NCBI RefSeq assembly: GCF_000797495.1
Contig: NZ_JTGN01000011.1
Location: 124,001 to 188,000 of the forward strand
Direction: 5' to 3'
Source of the DNA: Robinsoniella peoriensis
GTDB lineage: Bacteria > Bacillota > Clostridia > Lachnospirales > Lachnospiraceae
DNA: 64,000 bases
The stretch's first letter is position 1. Each line of letters opens with the position of its first letter. Below the pieces are notes generated by a model. That model worked only from the letters and a program-made list of their open reading frames with translations. It had not been told where the DNA came from and did not search any database. The translations under genes and the position numbers were made by a program. Shown in pieces: positions 48,457 through 56,582 of the stretch.

Positions 48457-49395
48457 TTAGCGGTTGCTTTGTTGTTGTTTCCAGTAATTAGGACTCATAG
48501 TGCATTTCAAAACCAGCCATTTCGGCAATCTCCTGTATCGTTTTCCTAAAAAGTATCCCAGGTATTTAAACCCGCTTTTCATTACCAGATCAGCGATCAG
48601 CCAGGGTTTATGGATTTTCATAAGATATGCAGCGGTCTGCTTTACCATTCGCATTCCCTCGCTCTCGGAACTTGCCATAGAAAATATCTGTGGATGGTCA
48701 GCCTGGGAGACAGCCAGATCAAAATTACGCTTAAACTGCATCATATTCCCATAGTTATGAGAGTGATATACCATAGCTTCTGCCACATATGCAATCTCTC
48801 TGCCGGATTTTATCATCTTTCCTGCCATAATCATATCTTCATTAAAGATTGTATGCTTTTCAAAACCTCCAAGTGCAGCGTACAGCTCCCTTCGGTATGC
48901 GGCACACACATTGGAACAAAAAAAGGTTTTTATTCCCAGAACGGGAAGATCCTCTTTTGATTTTACAACACTTTTATCTCCATAGTTAAAGGATCTTGTA
49001 TAACGTTCAATAATCTTACAGTCATCGTTTGGAAGCTGCCTGGCATAGGCCGCACCCACAGATTCACGCTCGAACGCTTTTACCAGGGACGAAACCAGAA
49101 ATTCATCTTTTGGCATGGCATCCTGAGTCATGAACAATAAAATGTCCGTATCAGACATCGTGGCGGCTCTATTTCTAGTGCCGCCATGATTAAATTCTTC
49201 TGCAGATAAATGGTGGATTTCCACCCCCGGCATTTTCTCATAAATCCCTGCTTTCGGGAAATACTTTTTCTCTGTATTCATAATACGAATACAATGTATG
49301 GGATAATCCTGCCTGGTTAATATCTGCATCAGCATATGAAATTGTTTTCCCGGCTTATAAGTCGGGATGATAACATCAACTGTATAATTTTTCAT
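48457..49395 (-). CDS. Rhamnosyltransferase-like GT2 glycosyltransferase
   Basis: A 312-residue GT-A enzyme. The nucleotide-sugar half starts VDVIIPTYKPGKQFHMLM. The acidic motif is LFMTQDAMP near 103-112 (xDxA type) and the acceptor half has EEFNHGGTRNRAA and FNEDMIMAGKMIKSG. A C-terminal basic helix could touch the membrane. The pattern is close to RfbF/WbbL-like rhamnosyltransferases. The start at 49395 lies four bases after the LCP stop, so translation is likely coupled; the ribosome site is weak. It acts in the surface polysaccharide pathway with the neighbouring genes. Donor sugar is inferred, not certain. Confidence 0.85.
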   Translation of the reverse strand: MKNYTVDVIIPTYKPGKQFHMLMQILTRQDYPIHCIRIMNTEKKYFPKAGIYEKMPGVEIHHLSAEEFNHGGTRNRAATMSDTDILLFMTQDAMPKDEFLVSSLVKAFERESVGAAYARQLPNDDCKIIERYTRSFNYGDKSVVKSKEDLPVLGIKTFFCSNVCAAYRRELYAALGGFEKHTIFNEDMIMAGKMIKSGREIAYVAEAMVYHSHNYGNMMQFKRNFDLAVSQADHPQIFSMASSESEGMRMVKQTAAYLMKIHKPWLIADLVMKSGFKYLGYFLGKRYRRLPKWLVLKCTMSPNYWKQQQSNR

Positions 49396-49399
49396 AGGT

Positions 49400-50827
49400 T
49401 TATTGAATTCCTGTTTCGTTAATGATCTTGTTACTGATTTCCTGTACCGTATTGGAAGGTGTATAGCCATCGCTGCCGAATAGATACGTATGAAGTTCTT
49501 TTACATTCTGGGCCAGATTAACAGGTACTACACAGTCGCCTGCGGCAATATTAGCCGGCATCTGCTCGAACGGGAAACCGGTCGTATCACTCATGTTATA
49601 AGAAGCGATGTCTTTTGCAAGACTAGCCATCTCGGTAACACTTAAACTTGTGGAAATATTATCAAACACACTGTCTATAATTTTATTTAATTCCAAAAGA
49701 TTTGCTGTTTTTGCCTTTTTAAAGATCTGCTCTAATACAGTTCTCTGACGTTCTGTACGCTTAAAGTCATCTCCGGCTGTATAACGGATTCTGCAGTAAG
49801 ATAATGCCTGTAAACCATTTAATGTCTGAAGGCCTGTTGTTTCCACGGGGACAATTTCCAATCCCGTTACTTCGGATCCTTCTACCTGATAATTATTCAG
49901 GTGAACAATCTCATCTTCCTGTATATCGATTTCCACACCGCCCAGTGCATTTACCACTTCTGCAACTGCATTGAAGTTAACCGTAACATAATCGGTGATA
50001 TCCATGTCCAGATTTTTATTAATCATATTCATAGAACGTTTCGGTCCGCCAAACTGATAACACTCTGTTGCTTTCCGATATTCACCGTTCGTGTTGTCTA
50101 AGTAAGTATCGCGGTAAATAGAAACCAGTTTAATGTCCTTTGTTTCGTTGTTAATACTTGCCACCATAATCGTATCACTACGGGAGTCTGTTGTAGACGC
50201 ATCCCTGGAATCCACGCCAAATAGAGCTATGTTCCGGTAACCCTTCATGACCGCTGCCTGCTCAGAAGGAATCTCTGAGTTGATAATAATATCGCCTTCT
50301 GCAATATCTTCTGTTTTTAATTTACTGAATTTAGCAGCAACAAATAATCCTACTGCAAGTACCAGCAGAACAAGTATTTCAATTACAAAAATGACTCTTC
50401 TTCTGGTTTTTCTCTTGGATGACTTCTTATCCTTTCCTCCCGGATATCCACCGGCAGGGGCTACATTGCTGTTTTTCGGTTTTCTGCCCTTTGGCGCACC
50501 ATTACCAGGCCCGTTGTAAGGTCCGTTCTGATAAGGTCCATTCTGATATTGTCCGTTATAAGATCCATTCTGCTGGTACTGTCCATTGTTATACGGACCG
50601 TTTCCAGGACCATTGTACGGACCATTCTGGTATCCGTTATTCGGACCATTGTATGGGCCATTTTGATACTGCCCGTTGTTCGGACCGTTGTAAGGTCCAT
50701 TTTGATAGGGACCATTATAAGGTCCGTTCTGGTATGGGCCATTATTTGGGCCGCTCTGATACGGACCATTATTCGGACGGCCCTGGTTTCTATTCTGGCT
50801 TTCGCGGTTTTTCTTTCGATCTGACAT
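49400..50827 (-). CDS. LytR-CpsA-Psr (LCP) family polymer ligase with repeat-rich tail
   Basis: A 475-residue protein. Residues about 17-115 are a cytosolic tail made of NGPYNGPYQNGPY-like repeats (Asn, Gly, Pro, Tyr, Gln only). A Lys/Arg stretch (KKSSKRKTRRR) leads into one membrane helix (VIFVIEILVLLVLAVGLFVA, about 143-162). The extracellular LCP domain has SRSDTIMVAS, SIYRDTYLD, VNFNAVAEVVNALGGVEI and the Arg-rich RIRYTAGDDFKRTERQR. LCP enzymes attach wall polymers from their lipid carrier to peptidoglycan, fitting this locus. The start follows AAGGGG. The repeat tail is unusual. Confidence 0.93.
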   Translation of the reverse strand: MSDRKKNRESQNRNQGRPNNGPYQSGPNNGPYQNGPYNGPYQNGPYNGPNNGQYQNGPYNGPNNGYQNGPYNGPGNGPYNNGQYQQNGSYNGQYQNGPYQNGPYNGPGNGAPKGRKPKNSNVAPAGGYPGGKDKKSSKRKTRRRVIFVIEILVLLVLAVGLFVAAKFSKLKTEDIAEGDIIINSEIPSEQAAVMKGYRNIALFGVDSRDASTTDSRSDTIMVASINNETKDIKLVSIYRDTYLDNTNGEYRKATECYQFGGPKRSMNMINKNLDMDITDYVTVNFNAVAEVVNALGGVEIDIQEDEIVHLNNYQVEGSEVTGLEIVPVETTGLQTLNGLQALSYCRIRYTAGDDFKRTERQRTVLEQIFKKAKTANLLELNKIIDSVFDNISTSLSVTEMASLAKDIASYNMSDTTGFPFEQMPANIAAGDCVVPVNLAQNVKELHTYLFGSDGYTPSNTVQEISNKIINETGIQ

Positions 50828-50852
50828 TTCATTCCCCTTCTCTAATTAATCT

Positions 50853-52253
50853 TTAATATGCATTTTTATTAACAAATCCTTTGAAAATCGTCAAAAAAAG
50901 GATTTTAATATCCAATCCCAAAGTCCAGTTCTCAATGTAGTACAAGTCATAATCTATACGGCGTCTGATAGAGGTATCTCCACGGTAACCATTAATCTGT
51001 GCCCATCCGGTCATCCCGGGCCGTACCTGATGCTTTATCATATAACGAGGTATTTCTTCTCTGAACTTTTCTACGAATTGCGGCCGCTCCGGCCTTGGTC
51101 CCACCAGGCTCATATCTCCTTTCAGGACATTAAAAAGCTGCGGAAGTTCATCAATACTGGTTTTCCGCATAAATTTTCCGATACCGGTAACACGCGGATC
51201 ATTTTTAACCGTCCATGCGCGCTGTTCTGTGTTTGGCTTTTGTACCTCCATGGACCGGAACTTGTACATCATAAAAGGCTTGTTATGAAGCCCTACCCTC
51301 TCCTGCTTAAAGATAAGGGGACCCGGAGAAGTCAGCTTGATTACCCCGGTAACGATTAACATGACTGGAGAAAACAAAATAATTGCACAGGTTCCTCCCA
51401 GAATGTCAACTGCTCTTTTTACCATCATGTTAAATGTATTCGTAAGCGGGACGTGGCGGATATTAACAACCGGAAGTCCCAGAAGATCTTCTGTATATGG
51501 CTTTGTCGGAATTATATTATTATAATCCGGAATAAACTTTGTATGGACACCTGACTTTTCACATAAGGAAACAATACGTTCCAATTTATAATATTCATTC
51601 AATCCCAGAGTAATCGCTATCTCATCCAGCCTGTTTTGCGGAAGTATTACCAGCAGATTATCTATTCGCCCAATAACCTTAATACCTTTATACATGGTTC
51701 CGCTTTCCACATTATCATCCAGGATACCGCGAATCAGATAACCCCATTGCGGATTTTCCTTCACCCGGTCTACAAACTCCTCTGCTGCCCGGCTGTATCC
51801 GACCAGAATAATATGCTTAAGATTCATTCCCTTTGCCCGCATATTCATCAATACTTTACGTATAAAATAACGGACCAGAATTTCCATGCCTATATTTAAG
51901 CCATAGAAAATGAAAAGCATCTTTCGCGAAAAGTTGTTTTCATGTATCATATATAAAATAAGTATAAACAGCAACAGTGCAATACTGTTTGCTTTCATGA
52001 TATTACCAAATTCTAACCGCCTGCCCTGCACTCTTTTCGGAGTATAAAGGCTGAAAGCATAATAAAGCAGCAGCAGTCCTGGTATTAATGGAATTAATGC
52101 GGACATATAAGTTTGCACCGGAAGCTTACCTATATCCGGATCCTCCAGCAGCCAAAACTGGATAAACCATGCCGCTACGTAACTGACCGCAATAACACAG
52201 CCATCAATTACAACATGAAAGCGATTTAAATACTTTTGATTATCTTTAATCAC
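50853..52253 (-). CDS. Undecaprenyl-phosphate sugar phosphotransferase (initiating enzyme)
   Basis: A 466-residue membrane enzyme of the WbaP/EpsL polyprenol phosphate transferase family that begins polysaccharide units by moving a sugar-1-phosphate to undecaprenyl phosphate. Four or five N-terminal membrane helices, a Rossmann-like middle (IILVGYSRAAEEFV), then the catalytic tail: FKQERVGLHNKPFMMYKFRSM, TSIDELPQLFNVLKGDMSLVGPRPERP and QVRPGMTGWAQINGYRGDT. It starts with GTG behind GAGGAG, nine bases away. It is the first gene after the internal promoter at 52287-52315. The sugar is not specified by sequence. Confidence 0.94.
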   Translation of the reverse strand: MIKDNQKYLNRFHVVIDGCVIAVSYVAAWFIQFWLLEDPDIGKLPVQTYMSALIPLIPGLLLLYYAFSLYTPKRVQGRRLEFGNIMKANSIALLLFILILYMIHENNFSRKMLFIFYGLNIGMEILVRYFIRKVLMNMRAKGMNLKHIILVGYSRAAEEFVDRVKENPQWGYLIRGILDDNVESGTMYKGIKVIGRIDNLLVILPQNRLDEIAITLGLNEYYKLERIVSLCEKSGVHTKFIPDYNNIIPTKPYTEDLLGLPVVNIRHVPLTNTFNMMVKRAVDILGGTCAIILFSPVMLIVTGVIKLTSPGPLIFKQERVGLHNKPFMMYKFRSMEVQKPNTEQRAWTVKNDPRVTGIGKFMRKTSIDELPQLFNVLKGDMSLVGPRPERPQFVEKFREEIPRYMIKHQVRPGMTGWAQINGYRGDTSIRRRIDYDLYYIENWTLGLDIKILFLTIFKGFVNKNAY

Positions 52254-52286
52254 TAATCTTCACTCCTCGCTTTATCCATACGTTCT

Positions 52287-52315
52287 ATAATACAATATCT
52301 CCCTAAAAAGGGCAA
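52287..52315 (-). promoter_or_regulatory. Internal promoter before the sugar phosphotransferase gene
   Basis: On the minus strand: TTGCCC (52315-52310), 17-base spacer, TATTAT (52292-52287). A small palindrome CCCTAAAAAGGG (52301-52312) covers the spacer, a possible operator. Confidence 0.55.
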
Positions 52316-52353
52316 CTGTCATTTTTCGATTTGATATCTAACTTTTTTAGAAC

Positions 52354-53316
52354 TTATCTCGTATTTTTCAGACGTTTTATGATATTAATCCACAATTCAA
52401 ATTGTATTTTAACATAATTCTTGAAATTTTTCTTTTTAAATTTAACTTTACTTCCTTTTTCCGCCAATGCGAAACCTTTTCTAATTCCCTGTATATACTC
52501 TTTAAAATATCCTTTACTGCCAAAAAATACTGTTTTCACCAGAATTCCCGTTATTAAGAATGGTATATTTAATAGTATTTGCAGAAAAGGCATGTTTTTA
52601 TAAATTAAATAAATATTATTTCTGGCTGAGTAGCCGATTTTAAATTCATTGTATCTGGAACCGGTGGTTCCGCTTCCTACATGATGCACAACTGCCCCAG
52701 GTGCATAGCGGTTCTCATATCCTTCAATCCTTGCCCGGTATCCGATATCGATATCTTCCAGATATGCGTAATGCCGTTCATCGAAATATCCAATCACCGA
52801 GAAAATACTTTTTCGGTAAATTGCAGCACATGCACAGGATGCAAAAATTCTGCGGGGTTCATCATACAGATTTGCGGGCATGTCTTTTCCCCAGGCGAAT
52901 GCCCAGCCTAAAGAACAGTAATAATTTCCACCGTCGTCCATCAGAGCGGGATTATGCATCTGCAGTATTTTCGCCTGGCTGGAAAAACAGTTTGGATGCA
53001 TTTCTATATCTGCAAGCAGGGCCCTGACAAAATCCTCTTCTGCTTTTGTATCATTATTTAACAGGATCACGTAAGGTGCCTTTGCTTTCTGAATCCCGAT
53101 ATTAACCGCCCGGCAAAACCCATAATTTCGTTTTAATGCTATACATCTTACTTCCGGATATTTCTCTTTTACAAATGAAATGCTCCCGTCACCGGATCCG
53201 TTATCCACCAGCAGGATCTCAAAGTCTTTCTCCGTCTGCCTGCGCAGTGCGCTCAGGCAGTCATCCAGATAAATCATTCCATTATAATTTGGTATCACAA
53301 CTGATACTTTACACAT
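52354..53316 (-). CDS. GT2 glycosyltransferase (rhamnosyltransferase-like)
   Basis: A 320-residue GT-A enzyme. SVVIPNYNGMIYLDDCLSAL opens the fold, LVDNGSGDGS follows, and the metal site is LLNNDTKAEED near 84-94. The acceptor half has SCACAAIYRKSIFSVIGYFDERHYAYLEDIDIGYRA near 160-195, the widespread signature of bacterial surface-sugar GT2 enzymes including WbbL-like ones. The C-terminal part holds one or two hydrophobic stretches and a Lys-rich end, suggesting membrane contact. GAGGAA lies before the ATG. It lies 93 bases after the two-domain GT at 53410. Confidence 0.88.
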   Translation of the reverse strand: MCKVSVVIPNYNGMIYLDDCLSALRRQTEKDFEILLVDNGSGDGSISFVKEKYPEVRCIALKRNYGFCRAVNIGIQKAKAPYVILLNNDTKAEEDFVRALLADIEMHPNCFSSQAKILQMHNPALMDDGGNYYCSLGWAFAWGKDMPANLYDEPRRIFASCACAAIYRKSIFSVIGYFDERHYAYLEDIDIGYRARIEGYENRYAPGAVVHHVGSGTTGSRYNEFKIGYSARNNIYLIYKNMPFLQILLNIPFLITGILVKTVFFGSKGYFKEYIQGIRKGFALAEKGSKVKFKKKNFKNYVKIQFELWINIIKRLKNTR

Positions 53317-53409
53317 AAACTATTCCTCTTGCGACATTTCCGGCCAGTACAGCGCTGCATCAGTTTTTGCCATTCAATACCAGTCTGTGGAAATTGCGCG
53401 GTTGCTGTA

Positions 53410-55401
53410 TTAAAGCCTGTTTGAAAATTCATTTTTCAGTTCATAATTCCAGGTTTTCAAAGAAAAATTAGGGTTATAATAAGGATCACCCTGTTTCAGG
53501 AGGGAAATCCAATGACTTCTCATATATTCTATCTCTGATTGAAAACGTCTTACTTTCTCTTTTGTATCTTCCGGTCCGCGGGTCTTTGACTCGTGATGGT
53601 ACATTTCCACAAAGGGGTCATAAACCACAAGATAGCCTGCTTTCCCAACCTTCAGACAAAAATCCACATCGTTAAAGGCAACTGCCAGTTTCTCTTCAAA
53701 TCCACCCACTTCTTCATAGACACTGCGGCTGACCATCATACATGCAGCTGTCACTGCGCTCATATCCTGCTGCAGCCTGGCTTTATGCAGATAACCGCTA
53801 TGGCTTCTGGGCAGTCCCACAAACATACTGCCTGCTATTCCGCCGATCCCCAGTACAATACCCGCATGCTGAATGGTATCATCCGGGTAATAAAGCCTTG
53901 CACCGACAATGCCGACTTCTTCTCTTATTGCATGGCCTAAAAATTCTTCAATCCATCCCGGTGTTATTACTGTTATATCATTATTCAGGCAGATGATATA
54001 TTCCCCTGAAGATTTTGCTATTCCAAAATTGTTAATAGCCGAATAATTAAATCTGGAAGTATTGCTACCTTCCGAGGAAGGGCTACATTCCGAGGAAAGT
54101 CTACATTCCTTGTCCCAATATACTACTTGAATCCGATTTTGTCCATCCAAATTTTTATAAAATGCAAAAGTTTCTTCCTCTTTACTATTATTTTCTACAA
54201 TAATAACCTCATAATTCGGATAAGTTGTCTTTTCTTTGATGGAATTTAGACAGCTCTGCAAGATATCTGCATGATCTTTATTGGGAATGATAATCGAGAC
54301 AAGCGGTTTATGAGTCACTTCATAAGAAACCCGGTAAAATCCCATATCTTTTGTCTGGCTAACACTTCCTTTTACTTTGCATCGGTTCAGATGTGCTTCA
54401 ATTGCCCGTTTTCCTGCCTCAAAAGCATAGGCTTTACTAGCGGGATTGTCAGCTGTGGAAGCTTTGTGAATTCTCCAGTGATAGAGTACCTTCGGGACAT
54501 GTATTACTTTTGACCCTCTGCATATTGCAAGGCGGCCTGCGATACTTCCGGAACCATCAGTATCAACATGGTTTTTGTTCACACTCTGATCATGCATTTC
54601 CCCTTTACTTGCCTCTTCGATGCACCGGAAAACAAAATCATAATCCTGGGCGCCTTCAAATTCCCTGCGAAGCCCTCCTGCTTTTTCTACCAGACTTCTC
54701 TTTACCACAAACAGATGACAGATATAATTGTTCGATCTCAACAGATCCAGGTTAAAGTCCGGCTTAAAATGCGGCTGGAAATGTTCCGAAAGATCCGATG
54801 TCACTTTATCTTCATCTGTATAAATAACTTCTGCTTCCTGATTTTCCTCTATCGCCTTCGCCACTTCGTACAGCGCATTTGGTGCCAGCAGATCATCATG
54901 ATCAAACAAAACAATGAACTCTCCTTTAGCCATCGTAAATGCCGCATTTGTATTATCTGCAATCCCCAGATTTTCTTCCAGTTTCTGATACCGGATTCTG
55001 GCATCACTTTTCACATATTCTTTTATAATCTTACCCGTCTGCGTGTCGTCTCCGCTGCCATCAGCAAGACACAGCTCCCAATGAGGATAACTCTGTTCGC
55101 AGACCGATTCGATCATCTGGCGCAAAAAATCTTCCGGCGTCCGGTAAACAGGAACTACCACGCTGAATTTCACCGGATTCTTCCAGTTTTGTTCTCTCTG
55201 CCGTTCCAGTTCCTCTGCCGATGCTTTGTGCCTGTCAAACCAGACAGGATAGTCCACATCCGAATGTTCAAAACGCTCTGTAAGTTTTACCGTAAACTCC
55301 TTGAAGCCATAGTGCTTCAGATACAGACACGCTTTTTTAATATTATATGGAGAAAGTCGTTTTACCAGCTTTCCCCAGGAAATCTTTGCATGTTTACTCA
55401 T
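53410..55401 (-). CDS. Two-domain GT2 glycosyltransferase
   Basis: A 663-residue cytosolic protein with two complete GT-A domains. Domain 1 (about 75-300): FSVVVPVYRTPEDFLRQMIES, LFDHDDLLAPNALYEV with the metal motif HDD, and GAQDYDFVFRCIEEA. Domain 2 (about 385-640): VSIIIPNKDHADILQSCLNSI, CLNNDITVITPGWIEE, and VTAACMMVSRSVYEEVGGF. Such bifunctional enzymes add alternating sugars. It starts at 55401 behind AGGGG and overlaps the aminotransferase gene by eight bases. Two close relatives are at 59353 and 61835. Its last codons contain a copy of the gene-end repeat. Confidence 0.9.
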   Translation of the reverse strand: MSKHAKISWGKLVKRLSPYNIKKACLYLKHYGFKEFTVKLTERFEHSDVDYPVWFDRHKASAEELERQREQNWKNPVKFSVVVPVYRTPEDFLRQMIESVCEQSYPHWELCLADGSGDDTQTGKIIKEYVKSDARIRYQKLEENLGIADNTNAAFTMAKGEFIVLFDHDDLLAPNALYEVAKAIEENQEAEVIYTDEDKVTSDLSEHFQPHFKPDFNLDLLRSNNYICHLFVVKRSLVEKAGGLRREFEGAQDYDFVFRCIEEASKGEMHDQSVNKNHVDTDGSGSIAGRLAICRGSKVIHVPKVLYHWRIHKASTADNPASKAYAFEAGKRAIEAHLNRCKVKGSVSQTKDMGFYRVSYEVTHKPLVSIIIPNKDHADILQSCLNSIKEKTTYPNYEVIIVENNSKEEETFAFYKNLDGQNRIQVVYWDKECRLSSECSPSSEGSNTSRFNYSAINNFGIAKSSGEYIICLNNDITVITPGWIEEFLGHAIREEVGIVGARLYYPDDTIQHAGIVLGIGGIAGSMFVGLPRSHSGYLHKARLQQDMSAVTAACMMVSRSVYEEVGGFEEKLAVAFNDVDFCLKVGKAGYLVVYDPFVEMYHHESKTRGPEDTKEKVRRFQSEIEYMRSHWISLLKQGDPYYNPNFSLKTWNYELKNEFSNRL
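53412..53428 (+). repeat. Possible copy 4 of the gene-end short repeat (inside coding end)
   Basis: AAAGCCTGTTTGAAAAT. It forms the last codons (FSNRL and stop) of the GT gene, differing from copy 2 at two positions. It may be chance, or the element may have supplied the gene's end. Confidence 0.35.
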
Positions 55402-56578
55402 TTTTGTCCCCTTGAATAGCACAAGCAGGCTGACCTGCAAAACTGCTGTCTCCTGTGAAAAAACTTTTTATTGTTTTTACCACATGTTCCAAATCCTTTT
55501 CCTCCAGACCATAATACATGGGAAGCCGCAAAAGGCGTTCACTCTCTAAAGTGGTATAGCAGTCTTCTCCGCAGAAACGTCCGAATTTCAGACCTGCCGG
55601 AGCAGTATGCAGAGGAATATAATGAAACACACTATGTATGCCATTATCATGAAGATAGGCGATTAATCTGCTTCTCACTTTAAGATTCTCCACTTTAATA
55701 TAGTACATGTGGGCATTGTGCACCGCATATTCCGGCACCGATGGCTGACTTAAATATCCCTGATCCGCCAATCCCTTCAGGCCCTCCTGATAGTATGCAT
55801 AGCTTCTCATTCTATCCTTTGTAATTTTATCTGCGATTTCCAGCTGGGCATAGAGATAAGCCGCATTCATATCGCTAGGCAGGTATGAGGAACCATAATT
55901 CACCCAGGTATATTTATCTATCTGTCCCCGGAAAAACTTACTCCGGTTGGTTCCCTTTTCTCTTAGTATTTCCGCTTTTTCACGATATTCATCCCCCTGG
56001 AATAATATCGCTCCGCCTTCACCCATAGAATAATTCTTGGTCTCATGAAAACTGTAACATCCAAAATCCCCGATTGTACCAAGGGCTTTGCCTTTGTAGT
56101 AAGCATCCACACCCTGCGCCGCATCTTCAATAACAGCCAAATGATGTCTCCCGGCAATTGTCATAATCTCATCCATGGCACATGCCACCCCGGCATAGTG
56201 AACCGGTACAATGGCTTTTGTCTTCTCCGTTACCGCCTGTTCAATCAGACGTTCATCTATATTCATGGTGTCCGGCCGGATATCTACAAATACCAGCTTT
56301 GCGCCCTGGAGTACGAATGCATCCGCAGTGGAAACAAATGTATATGCCGGCATAATCACTTCATCCCCCGGCCGGATCTCTGCCAGAAAGGCCGCCATTT
56401 CCAGGGCATGGGTGCAGGATGTGGTAAGCAGAGCATGTTTTACATGGAAACGATCTTCCATCCATTGGGAACACCGCTTTGTAAACTTTCCGTCACCACT
56501 GATTTTCCTTGCGTCAATCGCCTCTTTTATATAGTCCAGTTCTTTTCCTGTAAATGGTGGTACATTAAAATCGATCAT
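55394..56578 (-). CDS. dTDP-4-amino-4,6-dideoxygalactose transaminase (WecE/RffA type)
   Basis: A 394-residue DegT/DnrJ/EryC1-family PLP enzyme that puts an amino group on a 4-keto-6-deoxy nucleotide sugar. It has the N-terminal NVPPFTGKELDYI opening, MPAYTFVSTADAFVLQGA, HYAGVACAMDEIM, the PLP-anchoring SFHETKNYSMGEGG with Lys near 187, and RLPMYYGL near the end, all as in WecE. This points to a 4-amino-4,6-dideoxyhexose in the surface polymer. It begins four bases after YfhO stops and overlaps the next GT by eight. The ribosome site is weak (AAGAG). The last 20 residues after the fold look unstructured. Confidence 0.9.
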   Translation of the reverse strand: MIDFNVPPFTGKELDYIKEAIDARKISGDGKFTKRCSQWMEDRFHVKHALLTTSCTHALEMAAFLAEIRPGDEVIMPAYTFVSTADAFVLQGAKLVFVDIRPDTMNIDERLIEQAVTEKTKAIVPVHYAGVACAMDEIMTIAGRHHLAVIEDAAQGVDAYYKGKALGTIGDFGCYSFHETKNYSMGEGGAILFQGDEYREKAEILREKGTNRSKFFRGQIDKYTWVNYGSSYLPSDMNAAYLYAQLEIADKITKDRMRSYAYYQEGLKGLADQGYLSQPSVPEYAVHNAHMYYIKVENLKVRSRLIAYLHDNGIHSVFHYIPLHTAPAGLKFGRFCGEDCYTTLESERLLRLPMYYGLEEKDLEHVVKTIKSFFTGDSSFAGQPACAIQGDKNE

Positions 56579-56582
56579 TTTA

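Noticed and set aside
50480..50780. CRISPR-like repeat array
   Set aside because: The regular repeats are in frame and encode the NGPY tail of the LCP protein; there are no spacers or palindromic repeats.
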